DNA of 64,000 nucleotides, taken from NCBI GenBank assembly GCA_031548885.1, contig JAVBQO010000006.1:74521-138520 (forward strand), written 5' to 3'. The stretch's first letter is position 1. Each line of letters starts with the position of its first letter. Source of the DNA: JAVBQO01 sp031548885. Its GTDB lineage: Bacteria > Patescibacteriota > Saccharimonadia > Saccharimonadales > Saccharimonadaceae. The position numbers and the translations under genes were made by a program. Positions 1 through 7,625 of the stretch are shown here, one piece after another. The notes beneath the pieces are model-generated. The model made no database searches and was not told the origin of the DNA. It worked only from the letters and a program-made list of their open reading frames with translations.

Positions 1-369
1 GAAACGATCAATGCCATCACGAAAGAAACTGGCGCAGAAATCGACATCAAAGAAGACGGCTTGATCACATTCGCGTCGAACGATCCGGAAAAAATGAAGC
101 AGGCGATCGAGTGGGTGAAAGGTCTGACCGAAGAACCGGAAGTTGGCAAAATTTACAGCGGTAAAGTCGTCACGATCAAAGATTTCGGTGCGTTTGTGAA
201 TATCATGCCCGGCATCGACGGCATGTTGCACATTTCGCAAATTTCCGATCAACGTTTGGACAAAGTTACCGACGCGTTGAGTGAAGGGGACGTCGTGAAC
301 GTGAAATTGGAATCGATCGACGATCGCGGACGACTGAGCCTGACGATGAAGGGTGTTTCGCAAGATTAA
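1..369 (+). CDS. pnp: Polynucleotide phosphorylase, C-terminal part (cut by window start)
   Basis: The reading frame is open from base 1 and ends with TAA at 367-369, so only the last 122 residues are present. The first residues (ETINAITKETGAEIDI) match the end of the KH domain of PNPase. They are followed by an S1 RNA-binding domain starting near VGKIYSGKVVTIKDFGAFV and ending with RLSLTMKG. PNPase is a 3'-to-5' phosphorolytic exoribonuclease of mRNA decay; KH plus S1 at the C-terminus is its usual arrangement. The catalytic RNase PH domains lie outside the window. A strong intrinsic terminator follows directly. The only likely alternative is another KH-S1 protein; the tight KH-S1 spacing favours pnp. 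Confidence 0.9.
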   Translation, partial: ETINAITKETGAEIDIKEDGLITFASNDPEKMKQAIEWVKGLTEEPEVGKIYSGKVVTIKDFGAFVNIMPGIDGMLHISQISDQRLDKVTDALSEGDVVNVKLESIDDRGRLSLTMKGVSQD

Positions 370-388
370 TTCGGCTTTGCGAAAACGA

Positions 389-419
389 GAACCGCGTCAA
401 TCTGGCGCGGTTCTTTGTT
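389..419 (+). terminator. Intrinsic terminator after pnp
   Basis: GAACCGCG (389-396) pairs perfectly with CGCGGTTC (406-413) around a 9-nt loop and is followed by a T-rich run (TTCTTTGTT). It lies 20 nt after the pnp stop. Confidence 0.85.
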
Positions 420-489
420 GCGAAATGCCAAAGTATGCTGAGATTTGGCACATGTTATACACGAAAATGCAGAAAATTGCAAAAATGTC

Positions 490-518
490 TGGACAAACTT
501 GCAAAGCGCCTTTACAAT
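490..518 (+). promoter_or_regulatory. Promoter of the WxL-like operon
   Basis: TGGACA at 490-495 and TACAAT at 513-518 are separated by exactly 17 nt. A Shine-Dalgarno sequence AAGGAG (537-542) precedes the ATG at 549. This is the only clear promoter between the pnp terminator and the first surface-protein gene. Confidence 0.65.
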
Positions 519-548
519 AATTACCATAACCATATAAGGAGAACAGCA

Positions 549-1151
549 ATGAGTAAAACAAAAATTGCATTGGCAACGCTGGGCGTTGTGGGTTTGGCTG
601 CCGTTCCAGTGACAGGGGCTTTCGCTGTGACGTCAAATACAATCGTGAACGGATATATTGATGCGTCAATTTCAATTACGTCGTCAACACCGGTTGAGTT
701 TCACGTTTTGCCGACAGCAGGCGGCACCGCGTCGACTAATTCTGGTACGGTAACGGTTTCAACTAACAATTCGACGGGGTACAATTTGACTTTGTCGACG
801 GTTGGTACGGATCAGAACTTGGTCAAGTCAGTCGCACCGGCTGACACGATCGCGCCGACATCGGGTACGTACGCTGCGCCGGCAGATTTTGACGTCAATA
901 CGTGGGGCTATCGACTGGATGATTCGACGGCAGCGTTTGGTGCAGGTCCAACAACGCAGGAAACAAATGCGGCCACAAGTTCGTTCACATGGGCGGCAGT
1001 TCCGGGATCGGGCGCTCCACAAACGATCAAAACCACAACGGGTCCAGCAACCAGTGATGTCACAGCGGTTTGGTACGGCATGAAAGCCACCACTGCGAAA
1101 CCGTCAGGCGTCTACACAAACACGGTTGTCTATACTGCAACTGTTAACTAA
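549..1151 (+). CDS. Secreted WxL-like surface protein
   Basis: 200 residues. The ATG at 549 is chosen over upstream in-frame codons because AAGGAG precedes it and because it gives a clean signal peptide (KTKIALATLGVVGLAAVPV, cleavage near GAFA). The mature protein is one beta-rich domain with the blocks NTWGYR, SSFTWAAVP and a C-terminal YTNTVVYTATV. The same blocks, in the same order, close the 1305-residue protein at 2764-6681, so this is a defined module occurring alone here and fused there. W-G-Y / T-W-A-A-V and the terminal Y-x-x-T-V-x-Y-T pattern resemble Gram-positive WxL domains, which bind cell wall non-covalently. The next gene encodes a DUF916-like protein, the usual WxL partner. 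WxL assignment is inference; surface location is well supported. Confidence 0.7.
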   Translation: MSKTKIALATLGVVGLAAVPVTGAFAVTSNTIVNGYIDASISITSSTPVEFHVLPTAGGTASTNSGTVTVSTNNSTGYNLTLSTVGTDQNLVKSVAPADTIAPTSGTYAAPADFDVNTWGYRLDDSTAAFGAGPTTQETNAATSSFTWAAVPGSGAPQTIKTTTGPATSDVTAVWYGMKATTAKPSGVYTNTVVYTATVN

Positions 1152-1179
1152 TCTGACTGAATAAAAGAGGGTATACCGG

Positions 1180-2127
1180 ATGGCACGATCACGTTTCGTC
1201 AACTTTGCGAAAACGATTACAATTGGCGCATTAATAGCGACGCTGGCGTTCATTGCTGTGCCGGCTCGCGCCGCCGATGATTCGAACCAAAAAGTCGAAA
1301 TCACAATGTCGCCGGTGAGCACTCGGCTGGATATTCAGCCGAACGAAAAATATGACGGGCAGTTTACGGTTCTAAACAGCGGCAACGTTGGCTATGACAT
1401 CAAAGTTTACGCTGCGCCGTATCAGGTAATAAATCCGCAGTACGAACCGAACTTTTCCACCGACAACAACTACACACAGATTGCGAAATGGGTAACGTTC
1501 GACCAAGATTCATATCATATGGACGCCGGTCAAACGTTGACGGTGCCATATCATATCAACGTTCCGGCCGACGTGCCGGACGGCGGTCAGTACGCAGTTT
1601 TGTTTGCCGAAACGCAGCCGATGAACGAACAAATAAATGGTTCATCAGTTGACGCGCTGCGCCGGGTTGGTATGTTGGTGTACGCACAGGTTCCGGGAAC
1701 GACTCGAGTGGACGGCAAAGTTATCGAAACAAATCTGGAATTTTGGCAAAAGTCGGCACCGCTTGTCGCCAGCCAAACGATTGAAAATACCGGCAACACG
1801 GATTTCGAGGTAACGGTTAATTACGAGGTCAAAACCTTATTCGGTAAATCGGTTCACACGAACGAGAATTTGAAAAAAGTCGTGCTGCCGGGCACGAATC
1901 GCGACATCGTTTCGTCGTGGGACGATGCGCCAAGTTTCGGTTTGTTCAAAGTTTCGCAGACCGCGGAATTTCTGGGACAAACGTCAACGAACAGCGGTTG
2001 GGTTTTGATTGCAGCGCCTTGGATGCTGGTTGTGGCGGTGCTTATCATCGTGCTAATCATAGGGGTTATCGTGTATGCGATACATCGAAAGAAAAATCGG
2101 AGCAAGAAAATTGCGTTCAAGCGCTAA
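1180..2127 (+). CDS. DUF916/WxL-interacting-like membrane protein
   Basis: 315 residues: signal peptide (cleavage after VPARA), two Ig-like beta domains, one C-terminal transmembrane segment (about 283-305) and a basic cytoplasmic tail HRKKNRSKK. The first domain has the DUF916 pattern: SPVSTRLDIQPNEKYDGQFTV, a WVTFD...AGQTLTVPYHINVP block, then DVPDGGQYAVLFAE. The second domain corresponds to the DUF3324-like region. In Firmicutes such WxL-interacting proteins are encoded beside WxL proteins and anchor them to the membrane. Here it lies 28 nt after the WxL-like gene, which supports the pairing. It overlaps the next gene by 53 nt. Family assignment rests on pattern recognition; topology is clear. 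Confidence 0.72.
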   Translation: MARSRFVNFAKTITIGALIATLAFIAVPARAADDSNQKVEITMSPVSTRLDIQPNEKYDGQFTVLNSGNVGYDIKVYAAPYQVINPQYEPNFSTDNNYTQIAKWVTFDQDSYHMDAGQTLTVPYHINVPADVPDGGQYAVLFAETQPMNEQINGSSVDALRRVGMLVYAQVPGTTRVDGKVIETNLEFWQKSAPLVASQTIENTGNTDFEVTVNYEVKTLFGKSVHTNENLKKVVLPGTNRDIVSSWDDAPSFGLFKVSQTAEFLGQTSTNSGWVLIAAPWMLVVAVLIIVLIIGVIVYAIHRKKNRSKKIAFKR

Positions 2128-2728
2128 GTTGTTGGTCGTCGCGGTTTTCGCGGTCGCTAGTATAGGTGTTGCTGTGACATCGGATTTCGCGGCCAGCGCT
2201 GCTACGTCGCAACAGCAAATTCGCGCCTCGATCGACAGCGTAACGCCGATCGTTGTTGCGCAAATTATTTCGCCAATCAACGGCACGACGACTGATCAGC
2301 CGACGACATCAGTAACGGTGCATGTCGAAAACGCCGAAGTTGTGGAATTGTGGATTAATGGCGTTTTGGTGGCGACGATGAATGTGGCGACACTTGATCC
2401 GCAAAACGTTGTGTTTGGCGGGATTTCGCTGTCAGACGGCGCTAATGTCATTGTCGCGAAAGCGATCAACAATACGCACGTGACGACGACTGAATCTTTG
2501 CCTGTTACGGTTACGTATATACCGGAAAATCCCACACCGGTAGCGCCAGTCGACCCGGCGCCGCCGAACACCGGCGATCATTTCGTGATTGGCGGAGTGA
2601 TGGTTGCGAAATCGACGTTTTGGATCGTGGTGTTTGCGATGTTGTGCGTTTGCACAGCGCTGTTTTTGCCGATGATGCGTCGTCGGCATCGCAAATATGA
2701 TGAAAAGACGCGGGCGGTTCCAACCTAG
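2075..2728 (+). CDS. Surface Ig-like protein with sortase-type C-terminal signal
   Basis: 217 residues, beginning inside the preceding gene (53-nt overlap, different frame), which implies translational coupling. It has an N-terminal hydrophobic signal ending near AASA, one Ig-like domain (about 60-155; PINGTTTDQPTTSVTVHVE) with the look of an extracellular sugar- or protein-binding module, and a Pro-rich linker. The C-terminus is PPNTGD, then a hydrophobic span and an RRRHRK tail, the classic order of a cell-wall sorting signal (LPXTG-like motif, membrane span, positive tail). The first motif residue is Pro, not Leu. The window encodes a sortase at 31560-32753 that could process it. It probably works with the two preceding proteins. 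An in-frame start further downstream cannot be excluded. Confidence 0.68.
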   Translation: MRYIERKIGARKLRSSAKLLVVAVFAVASIGVAVTSDFAASAATSQQQIRASIDSVTPIVVAQIISPINGTTTDQPTTSVTVHVENAEVVELWINGVLVATMNVATLDPQNVVFGGISLSDGANVIVAKAINNTHVTTTESLPVTVTYIPENPTPVAPVDPAPPNTGDHFVIGGVMVAKSTFWIVVFAMLCVCTALFLPMMRRRHRKYDEKTRAVPT

Positions 2729-2743
2729 ATGTGAAGCATGCGG

Positions 2744-2749
2744 TATAAT
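2744..2749 (+). promoter_or_regulatory. -10 element of the RCC1-repeat gene
   Basis: Perfect TATAAT at 2744-2749, 14 nt before the ATG at 2764, with no Shine-Dalgarno between them. The predicted leader is under 10 nt. Confidence 0.55.
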
Positions 2750-2763
2750 TTTTATAGTTTATA

Positions 2764-5700
2764 ATGAAAAGTAGGAATGGCGTGAAAAATAAAAGTAGAT
2801 CAGTTCGAGTGCAATCGGATGAAATCTCTGTGTCGAGGCAGGGACTTGTTCTGCGTCGGCGCAAAATTCTGCTTTTCGCAACGATTATTTTGGTTGGCGT
2901 GGTGGCTTCGATTGTTTGGATGACGACACAGAAACAGGCCGACGTCAATGCTGCGCAGCCGACGATTGTTAGTGCTCTGCCGGCCAGCGGCCCAACGGCG
3001 GGCAGTACGTCGGTTGCGATTACCGGAACTGATTTTTTGCCAGCGGTTGGTGATATTACTTCGATTGATGCGGGCTATGATATGTCATGTGGGATTTATC
3101 AGGGGAATATTTATTGTTGGGGCAAGAACGAGAACGGGCAACTTGGCAATGGAACGACGAACGATAGCGTGCGTCCGGTTCGCGTTCATAACTCATCTGA
3201 TGGTACGGGTAGCGCGATGCCGCCGGGCGCTGTGAAATCGTTGTCGGTTGGGCGCGGATTTGCTTGTGCGATTGCTTCGAACGATATGGCGTATTGTTGG
3301 GGTTTGAACGCCAATAGCCAGTTTGGAAACGGCGGAACAACCAGCAGTTCTGTCCCGGTAAAAGTCCCGACCAAAACCGAAAACGCTTCGAGTGCGATTT
3401 TGGCCGGAGCGACATTCAAATCAATTGCGGCCGGAACGTTCGGCGGCTGTGCGATCGCGAATGATAACCGCGCGTATTGTTGGGGTGCGAACTTTTACGG
3501 GCAAACGGGTGATGGCACCAGCACGAACAGAACTTTTCCTGTAAAAGTTTTGACCAAAACTGAAAACGCATCCAGCGCCATTCCCGCCGGCGCAACATTT
3601 TTGTCGGTTTCTGTTGGCGGCTATACGACGTGCGCAATCGCCAGCAATGACATGGCGTATTGTTGGGGTCGCAATCAGAATGGCCAAGTCGGTGCCGGTA
3701 CCGCGATGAACGAAAACGCCAATCCCTTTCCGCTGAAAGTCGTGACCAAAACCGAAAACGCCACCAGCGCCATTCCGGCTGGCGCAACGTTCAAATTCGT
3801 CGAAACGGCGCGTGGCGGATCGTTTTCGTGCGCAATCGCCAGCGATGATTTGTCGTATTGCTGGGGATTCAATGACAACGGCCAACTAGGTTCAAACACC
3901 GTCACAAATAGCAGTTTTCCAGTGAAAGTTTTGACGCAATCGGACGCTGGCGGCGCAACTTCGGCTATTCCGGCCGGCGTGACCGCGAAGGCTCTAACGG
4001 TCGGTGCGGCCGGCGGGCAGGCGTGTATGATTGGCAGTGACAACTTGGCGTATTGTTGGGGCTTTAATGTGCAGGGCGCGTTGGGGAACAATTCGACAAC
4101 GCAGAATCTGGTTCCCGTCAAAGTCCTGACGCAATCTGATCCGGGCGGATCGTCGTCGGCAATCCCGGCGGGCGAAACCTTTTTGCAAATCAGAGGCGGA
4201 ACGCAACACACCTGTGCGCTCGGGAGTAGCGGTACGATGTATTGTTGGGGTGCGAACGGTTCTGGGCAAGTTGGCAATAGCAAAACAACTGATAGTTTGG
4301 TCGTGGCGCCGGTTTATTGGCAGTGGCCGACGATTGATAATCTGCCATGTGAGTCGTTCCAAATCGTCAGTGCCACGTTGATCAACTGCGTGACAACGGC
4401 GCACATCCCGGGAAAAGTTGACGTTTCGGTTGTCGCGATTCCTTACAATATTACGCTGAATCTGCCACTGGCGTATGAATATACCGACCCGATGACTGTC
4501 ACGGCTGTTTCGCCGACACGTAGCACGATTGCTGGCGGTGTGCCGGTTACTATCACTGGTACGAACTTCGCGCCGCGTATTGCCGATATGGATCAGATTG
4601 CTGCCGGGCCGTATCATACCTGCGGTGTTTATCAGGGCAAAGCGTACTGCTGGGGTAGCAACAGCGCGGGGCAGCTGGGTAATTCATCAATTGCCGTCGG
4701 AGCCACCACAAACGTGCCGGTTCCAGTTGCCACCAACGTCATGACCGGATCGGTAACGTCTATCGTCGCTGGCTACAGCTCGACGTGTGCGTTGTCGGCT
4801 GGAAAAGTATATTGCTGGGGCAACAACACATTCGGCCAAGTCGGCGACAACACCGGCGGTCCGGCTTCGGTCAACCGAACGACACCAGTCGCTGTTTCGA
4901 TAACCAATATGCCGGGAACTGTCACGAAAATATCGGGTGGTTCGCAAACGTACTGCGCCATGTCTGGAACGCGTCCGTATTGCTGGGGCCACAACTCGTT
5001 TGGCGAAGTCGGAACTGGCTCGGCGACGGCCGCGACGACGGGTATATTGTTGCCGACAGCCGTGACGACTGCGGTGTTGGCTGGCACTGTCACGGATATT
5101 GCGTCGGGTTGGCGTCATACGTGCGCGATTGTTTCCGGGCTGGTTCGGTGCTGGGGCGAAAACTTACAGAGTGAACTAGGGAATAACAGCCTCGTCAATT
5201 CGTTAACGTCGGTACCGGTGCCGAGCACGGTTATGCCAGCTGGTGTCACGGCAATATACGGCCAGTGGCTAACAACGTGCGGCGTCTCTGGCGGCAAAGC
5301 GTATTGCTGGGGCCGCAACGATTTCGGACAGTTTGGCAACGGCACGACTCGAGTTATCAACACCGCAGCTCCTGTCACAGTTGTCGATCCGACCAATATC
5401 ATGCCGGGTCCGATCACATCGATGGCCGTTGGCTACGCTTCGGTGTGTGCGATTTCGAACAACCGTGCGTATTGTTGGGGCAAAAACACCAATGGCGAAT
5501 TGGGCATCGGCACGACAACAGACTCGACAACGCCGAAAATGTTTGGCGATCCGTTGCAAAGTTTCGCAAGCACGACGGTCATCGCTACCAGCGGCTACAT
5601 CACGACGCCGGGAAATGTCCCGAACGAACACACCTGCGCCATCACAAATGCGGGCAAAGCCTATTGCACAGGTAGCAACGAATACGGTGAACTCGGCAAC

Positions 5701-6681
5701 AACGCGCTGGCGAATTCGTCAGTTCCGGTTCCGGTCTATGGCGGCGTGCCAACGGTCAAATTCGACACGTCGGATTGCACAAATGTGGTGTTGGTTAGCG
5801 CGACGCAGATCACTTGTACAAATCCGGCGCACGCGGTTGCGGTGGTTGACGTTTCGGTTGATGATGGCAACGGACGTTTGGCGACGCTTCCGCAGAGCTT
5901 TACTTATTACGACATTCCGTCAGCGCCGCTCAATCCAGCGGCAGCGCCAGCGAGCGCCACGTCGGTTTATGTGTCGTGGAGCGCGCCGGCGACGGACAAC
6001 AACGCGGTGATTACTGATTACGTAATCCAATATAGCGACAATGGCGGCGGCACGTGGACAACATTCAATGACGGTGTTTCGACGAATCTGTTCGCAACCG
6101 TCACGGGACTGTCGGCCAACACGACGTACACATTTCGCATCGCCGCCGTCAACGAAGCTGGCCAGGGCCCGTACAGCGCAACCGTTTCTAGCCAGACGAC
6201 TTTTATCACGCTCGGATCGGGGCCGAATGTCGATATCCACGTGACGCCGTCATCGTCAGAGCGCACATCGAGCAATAGCGACACAGTGACAGTCAGCACG
6301 AATAGTACGACCGGATACAATTTGACGGTGGAGAACACCACGACGAACCGCAATCTAGTTCGAGCGCTCGGTGGAACGATTGCGCCGTCGGGCGGATCTT
6401 TGGCGACGCCGGTTGTGCTCGCGACAAACACGTGGGGCTACCGCGTCGATGGCACGGGCGGATTTGGCAGCGGTCCGACGACGGCAGAACTGAATGTGGC
6501 GACCAGCGGATTCACTTGGGCGGGCGTGCCGGCGTTGGGGTCGGCGGATACGATTCGCAATGAATCGCTACCGGCAACCAGTCAACAAACCAGGGTCTGG
6601 TACAGCATGAGCGCCGACATGACCAAAGCTGCCGGTCAGTACACGACGACAGTGGTGTATACGGCGGTGGCAAATCCGTAG
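2764..6681 (+). CDS. Giant RCC1-repeat surface protein with TIG, FN3 and C-terminal WxL-like domain
   Basis: 1305 residues. After a long basic n-region and a membrane span (about 36-54) comes a TIG/IPT-like strand (SALPASGPTAGSTSVAITGT). Then come many RCC1-type propeller repeats, each carrying a version of C-A-I-x...-Y-C-W-G-x-N-x-x-G-Q-x-G. These form two arrays (about 100-530 and 610-1000), each opened by a TIG unit. A fibronectin type III domain follows (about 1060-1155), then a C-terminal WxL-like module (about 1160-1305) homologous to the 200-residue protein at 549-1151. Nearly every repeat has a Cys before the YCWG motif, suggesting disulphides in the mature secreted form. RCC1 propellers are protein-binding platforms; a displayed adhesin is the likely role. 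The gene has its own promoter but belongs functionally to the WxL cluster. Confidence 0.8.
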   Translation: MKSRNGVKNKSRSVRVQSDEISVSRQGLVLRRRKILLFATIILVGVVASIVWMTTQKQADVNAAQPTIVSALPASGPTAGSTSVAITGTDFLPAVGDITSIDAGYDMSCGIYQGNIYCWGKNENGQLGNGTTNDSVRPVRVHNSSDGTGSAMPPGAVKSLSVGRGFACAIASNDMAYCWGLNANSQFGNGGTTSSSVPVKVPTKTENASSAILAGATFKSIAAGTFGGCAIANDNRAYCWGANFYGQTGDGTSTNRTFPVKVLTKTENASSAIPAGATFLSVSVGGYTTCAIASNDMAYCWGRNQNGQVGAGTAMNENANPFPLKVVTKTENATSAIPAGATFKFVETARGGSFSCAIASDDLSYCWGFNDNGQLGSNTVTNSSFPVKVLTQSDAGGATSAIPAGVTAKALTVGAAGGQACMIGSDNLAYCWGFNVQGALGNNSTTQNLVPVKVLTQSDPGGSSSAIPAGETFLQIRGGTQHTCALGSSGTMYCWGANGSGQVGNSKTTDSLVVAPVYWQWPTIDNLPCESFQIVSATLINCVTTAHIPGKVDVSVVAIPYNITLNLPLAYEYTDPMTVTAVSPTRSTIAGGVPVTITGTNFAPRIADMDQIAAGPYHTCGVYQGKAYCWGSNSAGQLGNSSIAVGATTNVPVPVATNVMTGSVTSIVAGYSSTCALSAGKVYCWGNNTFGQVGDNTGGPASVNRTTPVAVSITNMPGTVTKISGGSQTYCAMSGTRPYCWGHNSFGEVGTGSATAATTGILLPTAVTTAVLAGTVTDIASGWRHTCAIVSGLVRCWGENLQSELGNNSLVNSLTSVPVPSTVMPAGVTAIYGQWLTTCGVSGGKAYCWGRNDFGQFGNGTTRVINTAAPVTVVDPTNIMPGPITSMAVGYASVCAISNNRAYCWGKNTNGELGIGTTTDSTTPKMFGDPLQSFASTTVIATSGYITTPGNVPNEHTCAITNAGKAYCTGSNEYGELGNNALANSSVPVPVYGGVPTVKFDTSDCTNVVLVSATQITCTNPAHAVAVVDVSVDDGNGRLATLPQSFTYYDIPSAPLNPAAAPASATSVYVSWSAPATDNNAVITDYVIQYSDNGGGTWTTFNDGVSTNLFATVTGLSANTTYTFRIAAVNEAGQGPYSATVSSQTTFITLGSGPNVDIHVTPSSSERTSSNSDTVTVSTNSTTGYNLTVENTTTNRNLVRALGGTIAPSGGSLATPVVLATNTWGYRVDGTGGFGSGPTTAELNVATSGFTWAGVPALGSADTIRNESLPATSQQTRVWYSMSADMTKAAGQYTTTVVYTAVANP

Positions 6682-6702
6682 CTTGCATTTTCGCAAAACT
6701 TT

Positions 6703-6711
6703 TGCTATACT
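6703..6711 (+). promoter_or_regulatory. Extended -10 promoter of the uracil-DNA glycosylase gene
   Basis: TGCTATACT (TGn plus TATACT) lies 22 nt after the preceding stop and 30 nt before the ATG at 6742. Confidence 0.5.
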
Positions 6712-6741
6712 TTTCATAACTGATCGCCTCTCGAATATTTT

Positions 6742-7341
6742 ATGGGTAGAAAAACAGACGAAAAACAACTGCTTCTTGGGCAAATTCAGGCCGATATTAT
6801 TGCGAAAAATATCTGTCCGGATTTGGCCAAGACGGCCACAAATTTGGTAATGGGCGACGGAAATGTCGACGCTGACATCGTGTTCATCGGTGAAGCGCCG
6901 GGCAAAAATGAAGATTTGCAAGGCTTGCCGTTCGTCGGTGCGGCCGGGAAATTTCTGAACGAAATGCTGGCGCATATCGGCATGAGCCGGTCGGACGTTT
7001 ACATCACAAACATCGTCAAATACCGTCCGCCGAACAATCGCGATCCGTTGCCGGACGAAAAGCGTGCCTTTTGGCCGTTCCTGGTGCGGCAGCTGGAGAT
7101 TTTGCAGCCGAAAATTATCGTCACGCTCGGTCGGCATTCGATGGAATATTTTTTGCCCGAACAGAAAATTTCGCAGATTCACGGCCAGCCAAAACGCATT
7201 CATGCGCGTGACGGCGACCAAGAATTCACGTGGGTGATTATGCCGCTGTATCATCCGGCGGCGGCGCTGTACAACGGCGGTATGCGTGAAACTTTGACAG
7301 AGGATTTCGCGAAATTGCCAAAAGTGATTGAGCAGATTTGA
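6742..7341 (+). CDS. Family 4-type uracil-DNA glycosylase lacking Fe-S cysteines
   Basis: 199 residues, the usual length for family 4/5 uracil-DNA glycosylases, which remove uracil from DNA in base excision repair. Motif A is present as VFIGEAPGKNEDLQGLPFVG, the central NIVKYRPPNNRDP block aligns with the family's NVVKCRPPxNRxP, and the C-terminal motif is LYHPAAAL. Family 4 enzymes hold a [4Fe-4S] cluster with four cysteines; this protein has one Cys in total (residue 25). The expected cysteines of the RPP block are Tyr and an aromatic/Ala stretch (EKRAFWPF). It is therefore probably a cluster-free derivative, a change restricted to the cluster while active-site motifs remain. No Shine-Dalgarno is seen before the ATG. 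Monocistronic. Confidence 0.85.
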   Translation: MGRKTDEKQLLLGQIQADIIAKNICPDLAKTATNLVMGDGNVDADIVFIGEAPGKNEDLQGLPFVGAAGKFLNEMLAHIGMSRSDVYITNIVKYRPPNNRDPLPDEKRAFWPFLVRQLEILQPKIIVTLGRHSMEYFLPEQKISQIHGQPKRIHARDGDQEFTWVIMPLYHPAAALYNGGMRETLTEDFAKLPKVIEQI

Positions 7342-7419
7342 GAACCGTACTTTAAAATCAAATATAAAATGCAGCTTGGTCGTCATCTGCGAAAACTGGG
7401 CTTATCGCACGAAATTTTA

Positions 7420-7600
7420 CGAGGCGAATCGAGGACTGTTTGAAACACAAACTTGTTTGTGCTGAGTTCCGCAGATTCCCTGTAAAATTTCGGGTGAGAA
7501 GCGCCATGTTTTGAAGCCGGCGAAAAGTTTTGGTTACTTTTCAAAAAGTAACAGAGAAAAATGAATCGCATGGATTCTGAATCTAGTTCAGAATGACAAT
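7420..7600. repeat. MITE-like intergenic repeat, copy 1
   Basis: The 284-nt gap before the RNase J gene has no gene but shares ordered blocks with 9892-10300. These are TTTTACGA...CGAGGACTGT (ending about 7439), GAGTTCCGCAGATTCC (7464-7479), a TTACTTTTCAAAAAGTAA hairpin (about 7540-7557) and CGCATGGATTC followed by a perfect 8-bp hairpin (7574-7581 with 7587-7594) and GAATGAC. It looks like a decayed non-coding mobile or REP-type element. Confidence 0.5.
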
Positions 7601-7625
7601 CGCAAAAAATTAAGGAGATACATAA

